Source of the DNA: JACQFZ01 sp045810625
GTDB taxonomy: Bacteria; Pseudomonadota; Gammaproteobacteria; Acidiferrobacterales; Sulfurifustaceae
DNA length: 35,976 nucleotides
Direction of reading: 5' to 3'
Assembly (NCBI GenBank): GCA_045810625.1
Contig: JBJMVQ010000036.1
Location: 1-35,976 of the forward strand
The translations under genes were made by a program, and so were the position numbers. Positions 33,420 to 35,976 of the stretch are shown one piece after another; the stretch's first letter is position 1; each line of letters opens with the position of its first letter. The notes under the pieces were generated by a model. That model did not search any database. It was not told the origin of the DNA and saw only the letters and a list, made by a program, of their open reading frames with translations.

Positions 33420-33818
33420 ATGTCGCGCACCTCAGCGAGCGATTTCACCGAAATCTATACCGGCGACGGTCGCGCGATCGTCGCCCGTTGCTTCAGTCCT
33501 CCCGCAGGCGGCGTAATGGAGCAATGGCGCCGCTGGTGCCTCGACCCGGAGTACGCCGTCGGCGCGGAGGCCGACGGTGTCCGTGCGCTGTGCGCCGAAG
33601 TCCATGCGCCGATCGTGTCGCTCTCGTTCACCGACGACGAATCCATGTCGGCCTGGAGCATCGACTCGCTGCACGGCTCTTACGCAAATGCCGCGCGTAC
33701 CATGAAGCGCTTCGCGCCGCAGGACGTCGGCGAGCGGCGCATCGGCCATTTCGGATTCTTTCGCCCGACGTTCGAGCGTTCGCTGTGGCGCCCGCACCTG
33801 TTGCCTGAGCTGACCTAG
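33420..33818 (+). pseudogene. Alpha/beta hydrolase with an internal deletion (likely non-catalytic remnant)
   Basis: The 132-residue frame begins 3 bases after the sigma gene stop. Residues 1-31 (DFTEIYTGDGRAIVARCFSPP) look like the first strands of a serine alpha/beta hydrolase. Residues 33-132 (EQWRRWCLDPEY, APIVSLSFTDDESMSAWSIDSLHG, RIGHFGFFR) look like the last third of the same family (COG4757-like), including the late Asp and His region. The central part with the nucleophile Ser elbow, about 150 residues in full-length relatives, is missing, yet the frame is intact. It may be a pseudogene or a repurposed small protein. Its stop shares a base with the next start (TAGTG). Confidence 0.6.
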
Positions 33819-34270
33819 TGGCCTTCGTTCCTGCGAATCCGAATTTCGCGCGCGATGTCGAACGCACGGTACAAAGCTTGCCGGCCGCACGCCTGCTCGG
33901 GTTCCGCTTCGCGCATCTCGGCCCCGGTGAAGCGGACCTCGAGCTCCCGTTTTGCGACGAACTTTCCGCGCACTGCGTCTTCCAGGGCGGGATCATCGGC
34001 GCGCTCGCTGACTTCGCCGGCGGTTCGGCCGCCGGAACGTTATTGGCGCCGGGGAGTTACAGCGTGACGGCCGATTACACCATCAAACTGCTGGCGCCCG
34101 CTCTCGGCGAATACCTGCTCGCCGAAGGCCGGGTGCTGCACGCCGGCAACGCGATGACGGTCGCGCGGGCGGAGGTTTACACGCTACGGGCCGAGTCGCG
34201 CTCGCTTTGTGCGACCGCGCTCGTCACGATGCGCAACTTTTCTTCTAGTCGACTGAGTGAGACATCATGA
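33818..34270 (+). CDS. PaaI-family hotdog thioesterase (first of two)
   Basis: The 150-residue hotdog-fold protein starts at GTG 33818. The family segment CVFQGGIIGALADFAGGSAAGTL corresponds to the HGG-type active-site region, with Gln where many PaaI proteins have His. SVTADYTIKLLAPALGEYLLAEGRVLHAG is the expected second half. Members hydrolyse acyl-CoA esters; the substrate is not predictable. It overlaps the next gene by 4 bases (ATGA), so the pair is translationally coupled. Confidence 0.88.
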   Translation: MAFVPANPNFARDVERTVQSLPAARLLGFRFAHLGPGEADLELPFCDELSAHCVFQGGIIGALADFAGGSAAGTLLAPGSYSVTADYTIKLLAPALGEYLLAEGRVLHAGNAMTVARAEVYTLRAESRSLCATALVTMRNFSSSRLSETS

Positions 34271-34683
34271 GCGGCATATCGACGTCGGTTCCCGACGGTT
34301 TCGGACCCCTGTTTCGCACCAGCCCTCTGCTCGACACACTCGGGCCATTTTTCGGGAGAGGCAGCGGCGCCGATCTCGTCATCGGTCTGCGCGTGGCGGA
34401 AAAACACACCAACTCGCGCGGGACTCTGCACGGTGGCGTGCTCGCGACGCTCGGCGACATCGCACTCGGTTACGTCATGGCCTTCGGCTCGGAGCCGCCG
34501 CGGCGGCTCGTGACGGCGAGCCTCACCATCGATTACACGGGCAGTGCAAAGGTAGGCGACTGGATCGAAGTGCGGGTCGACAGCCAAAAGGTCGGAAAAG
34601 CGCTCGCGTTCGCGAATGCGTACGTGACGACAGACGGCGCGCAGATCGCGCGCGTCAGCGGTGTATTCGCGGTTGCAAGTTAG
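34267..34683 (+). CDS. PaaI-family hotdog thioesterase (second of two)
   Basis: The 138-residue protein has the classic motif NSRGTLHGGVLATLGDIALGY (about 48-68), including the HGG and downstream acidic residue. RRLVTASLTIDYTGSAKVGDWIEV follows, as in acyl-CoA thioesterases of the PaaI type. It starts within the end of the preceding thioesterase gene. The low similarity between the two suggests an old duplication or two independent members rather than a recent copy, and they may form a heteromer. Downstream, 34684-34861 separates it from the convergent hisF and shows only weak hairpins without T-runs. Confidence 0.92.
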   Translation: MSGISTSVPDGFGPLFRTSPLLDTLGPFFGRGSGADLVIGLRVAEKHTNSRGTLHGGVLATLGDIALGYVMAFGSEPPRRLVTASLTIDYTGSAKVGDWIEVRVDSQKVGKALAFANAYVTTDGAQIARVSGVFAVAS

Positions 34684-34861
34684 CGCGTGTGATAACGCCC
34701 TGCCAAGCGCCGCAAGGATGCGCGGCATTTGGGAACAGAGCCGTAATCACCGGAAGCGAATCGCGGGCCGCGAAGCGGCGAGGCTGAGGGATGGGGCGCG
34801 CACACGCGCGGCGGCGAAGCGAGTTGAAGAAGCCCGTGGAGGGACTTTTCGACAAAACCCA

Positions 34862-35623
34862 TCAAAGCCGAACTTCGATCCCCGCCGCAGCCATGCGTTC
34901 CTTCGCTTGGCCCACCGTGTATTCACCAAAGTGGAAAATGCTCGCGGCGAGAACGGCATCGGCACCGCCGTCGACTATACCGGCCACCAGATGATCGAGA
35001 TTGCCGACGCCGCCGGAGGCAATCACGGGCACCGGCACGGCATCGGCGACGGCGCGCGTGAGCGCGAGATCGAAGCCGATCCGGGTGCCGTCACGGTCCA
35101 TGCTGGTGAGCAGAATCTCCCCCGCTCCGTATTCGGTCATCCGCCGCGCCCACTCGATCGCATCGAGCCCCGTCGCTTTGCGCCCGCCGTGCGTGTATAC
35201 CTCCCAGCGCCCGGCGCCGGTCTGACGCGCGTCGATCGCGACAACGATCGCCTGCGAGCCGAAATGATCGGACGCTTCTTTGACGAGATCGGGGCGTTGC
35301 ACCGCCGCGGTGTTGATCGACACCTTATCCGCGCCCGCATTCAGCATTCGACGCACGTCCGCGACGCTGCGGATACCGCCGCCGACGGTGAGCGGAATGA
35401 AGACCTGCTCGGCCATGCGCTCGACGACGTGCACCATGGTGTCGCGGTTCTCGGCGCTCGCCGTGATATCGAGGAACGCGACCTCATCGGCGCCCTGCGC
35501 GTCATAGCGGCGCGAGATCTCGACCGGATCGCCCGCGTCGCGGATGTCGACGAACTTGACGCCTTTGACGACGCGACCGTTATCGACGTCGAGGCAAGGA
35601 ATGATGCGTTTGGCGAGACTCAT
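34862..35623 (-). CDS. hisF: HisF, imidazole glycerol phosphate synthase cyclase subunit
   Basis: HisF with HisH makes imidazole glycerol phosphate and AICAR. The 253-residue TIM barrel starts MSLAKRIIPCLDVDNGRVVK. Catalytic Asp12 (in CLDV) and Asp131 (in VVAIDARQTG) are in place, with phosphate loops TVGGGIRS and IASGGVGN. The bases before the ATG read CTCCTCCCCC on the coding strand, so there is no ribosome site; the G-rich stretch is on the other strand. hisA, usually adjacent, is not within the 353 bases upstream, and hisI lies beyond a plus-strand island, so hisF stands apart from other his genes here. Confidence 0.97.
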   Translation of the reverse strand: MSLAKRIIPCLDVDNGRVVKGVKFVDIRDAGDPVEISRRYDAQGADEVAFLDITASAENRDTMVHVVERMAEQVFIPLTVGGGIRSVADVRRMLNAGADKVSINTAAVQRPDLVKEASDHFGSQAIVVAIDARQTGAGRWEVYTHGGRKATGLDAIEWARRMTEYGAGEILLTSMDRDGTRIGFDLALTRAVADAVPVPVIASGGVGNLDHLVAGIVDGGADAVLAASIFHFGEYTVGQAKERMAAAGIEVRL

Positions 35624-35727
35624 GGGGGAGGAGTTTATCTGTTATGCCGTGATCTTGGGGAGTACCGGAAATGGACGGGTCGATGTCATGCGCCTATCGG
35701 CGCATTGTCGAGGTAATAAATTAACTT

Positions 35728-35783
35728 GTGGGTGGTTGACCCACGGCAACCGACTTTTCTTTGCGCGGCCAAAGAAAAGTCGG
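35728..35783. repeat. Start of a probable multicopy intergenic repeat upstream of hisF
   Basis: The gap 35624-35976 (353 bases) has no gene I can support. It holds two hairpins: GTGGGT with ACCCAC (35728-35744) and a perfect 13-bp stem CCGACTTTTCTTT with AAAGAAAAGTCGG (35750-35783, 8-base loop). The sequence after it, AAAAGAAAGGCCGCCCC and a GC-rich run to the window edge, resembles a long repeat scattered through intergenic regions of some GC-rich gammaproteobacteria. The right boundary is not visible. Confidence 0.65.
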
Positions 35784-35976
35784 CAAAAGAAAGGCCGCCC
35801 CGGTCGCGCCGCCGCGCGAGAAATCACGCGCGGTGCCCTGCGCTCCTCACCGCTCCCGGACGCTCGCCCAACTCGCCGGCGCGCAAGAAGACAACAGCGC
35901 GCGCTCGGGCTCGAACACGGTCGAGCGAAACCCACCGGGAGCGGTTCCGGTGCTCGGCTGGCTCTACGGGGATTTG

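Noticed and set aside
34846..34861. Terminator between the thioesterase gene and hisF
   Set aside because: GGG...CCC around ACTTTTCGACAAAA gives only a 3-bp stem and there is no T-run after it.
35642..35935. 97-residue minus-strand frame containing PGRPFFCRLFFGRAKKS
   Set aside because: It lies entirely in the hairpin-rich repeat upstream of hisF, has no ribosome site and has the biased composition of translated repeat DNA.

Overview
The window is a chromosomal segment from a GC-rich, Gram-negative gammaproteobacterium. This rests on the gene order mraZ to lpxC, the lpoA-yraN-SIS-dolP cluster, sspA/sspB beside petABC, tatABC beside hisIE, and rnpB between rsmI and mraZ. Lipid A and heptose genes show an LPS outer membrane, and a cytochrome bc1 complex shows respiratory electron transport. 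I cannot name a genus. Nearly all of it is core genome, densely packed with ATGA/GTGA stop-start overlaps.

Region 1 (1-19243, minus strand) is a complete division and cell wall (dcw) cluster. It reads from right to left: promoter and five MraZ boxes, mraZ, rsmH, ftsL, ftsI, murE, murF, mraY, murD, ftsW, murG, murC, murB, ddl, ftsQ, ftsA, ftsZ, lpxC, then the start of an M23 peptidase cut by the window edge. It makes UDP-MurNAc-pentapeptide and lipid II, supplies the septal synthase and the Z ring, and ends with the committed step of lipid A synthesis. Three unrelated repeats sit at junctions in this operon: a 24-bp tandem repeat that lengthens MurG, a REP-like palindrome that lengthens MurB, and a long inverted repeat between mraY and murD.

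Region 2 (19473-20731, minus) holds the RNase P RNA gene and rsmI. rsmI starts head-to-head with, and effectively touching, lpoA.

Region 3 (20733-24713, plus) is lpoA, yraN, a phosphoheptose isomerase-like SIS gene, dolP and rfaE2. It covers activation of outer-membrane-linked murein synthesis, envelope integrity and ADP-heptose synthesis. yraN appears to start at ACG.

Region 4 (24818-32348, minus), in transcription order, is hisI, hisE, tatA, tatB, tatC, petA, petB, petC, sspA, sspB, a macro-domain gene and a DUF2784 membrane protein. The Tat translocon sits directly before its likely client, the Rieske protein.

Region 5 (32538-34683, plus) is a four-gene accessory island between hisI and hisF: an ECF sigma factor with a Cys-containing C-terminal extension, an alpha/beta hydrolase that seems to have lost its catalytic middle, and two hotdog thioesterases. 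hisF follows on the minus strand (34862-35623). The last 353 bases hold no gene but a probable multicopy intergenic repeat.

I found no tRNA, insertion sequence, CRISPR array or defence system. The most notable items are the repeat-driven N-terminal growth of MurG and MurB, the ACG start of yraN and the accessory island. None of these is proof of a new system.
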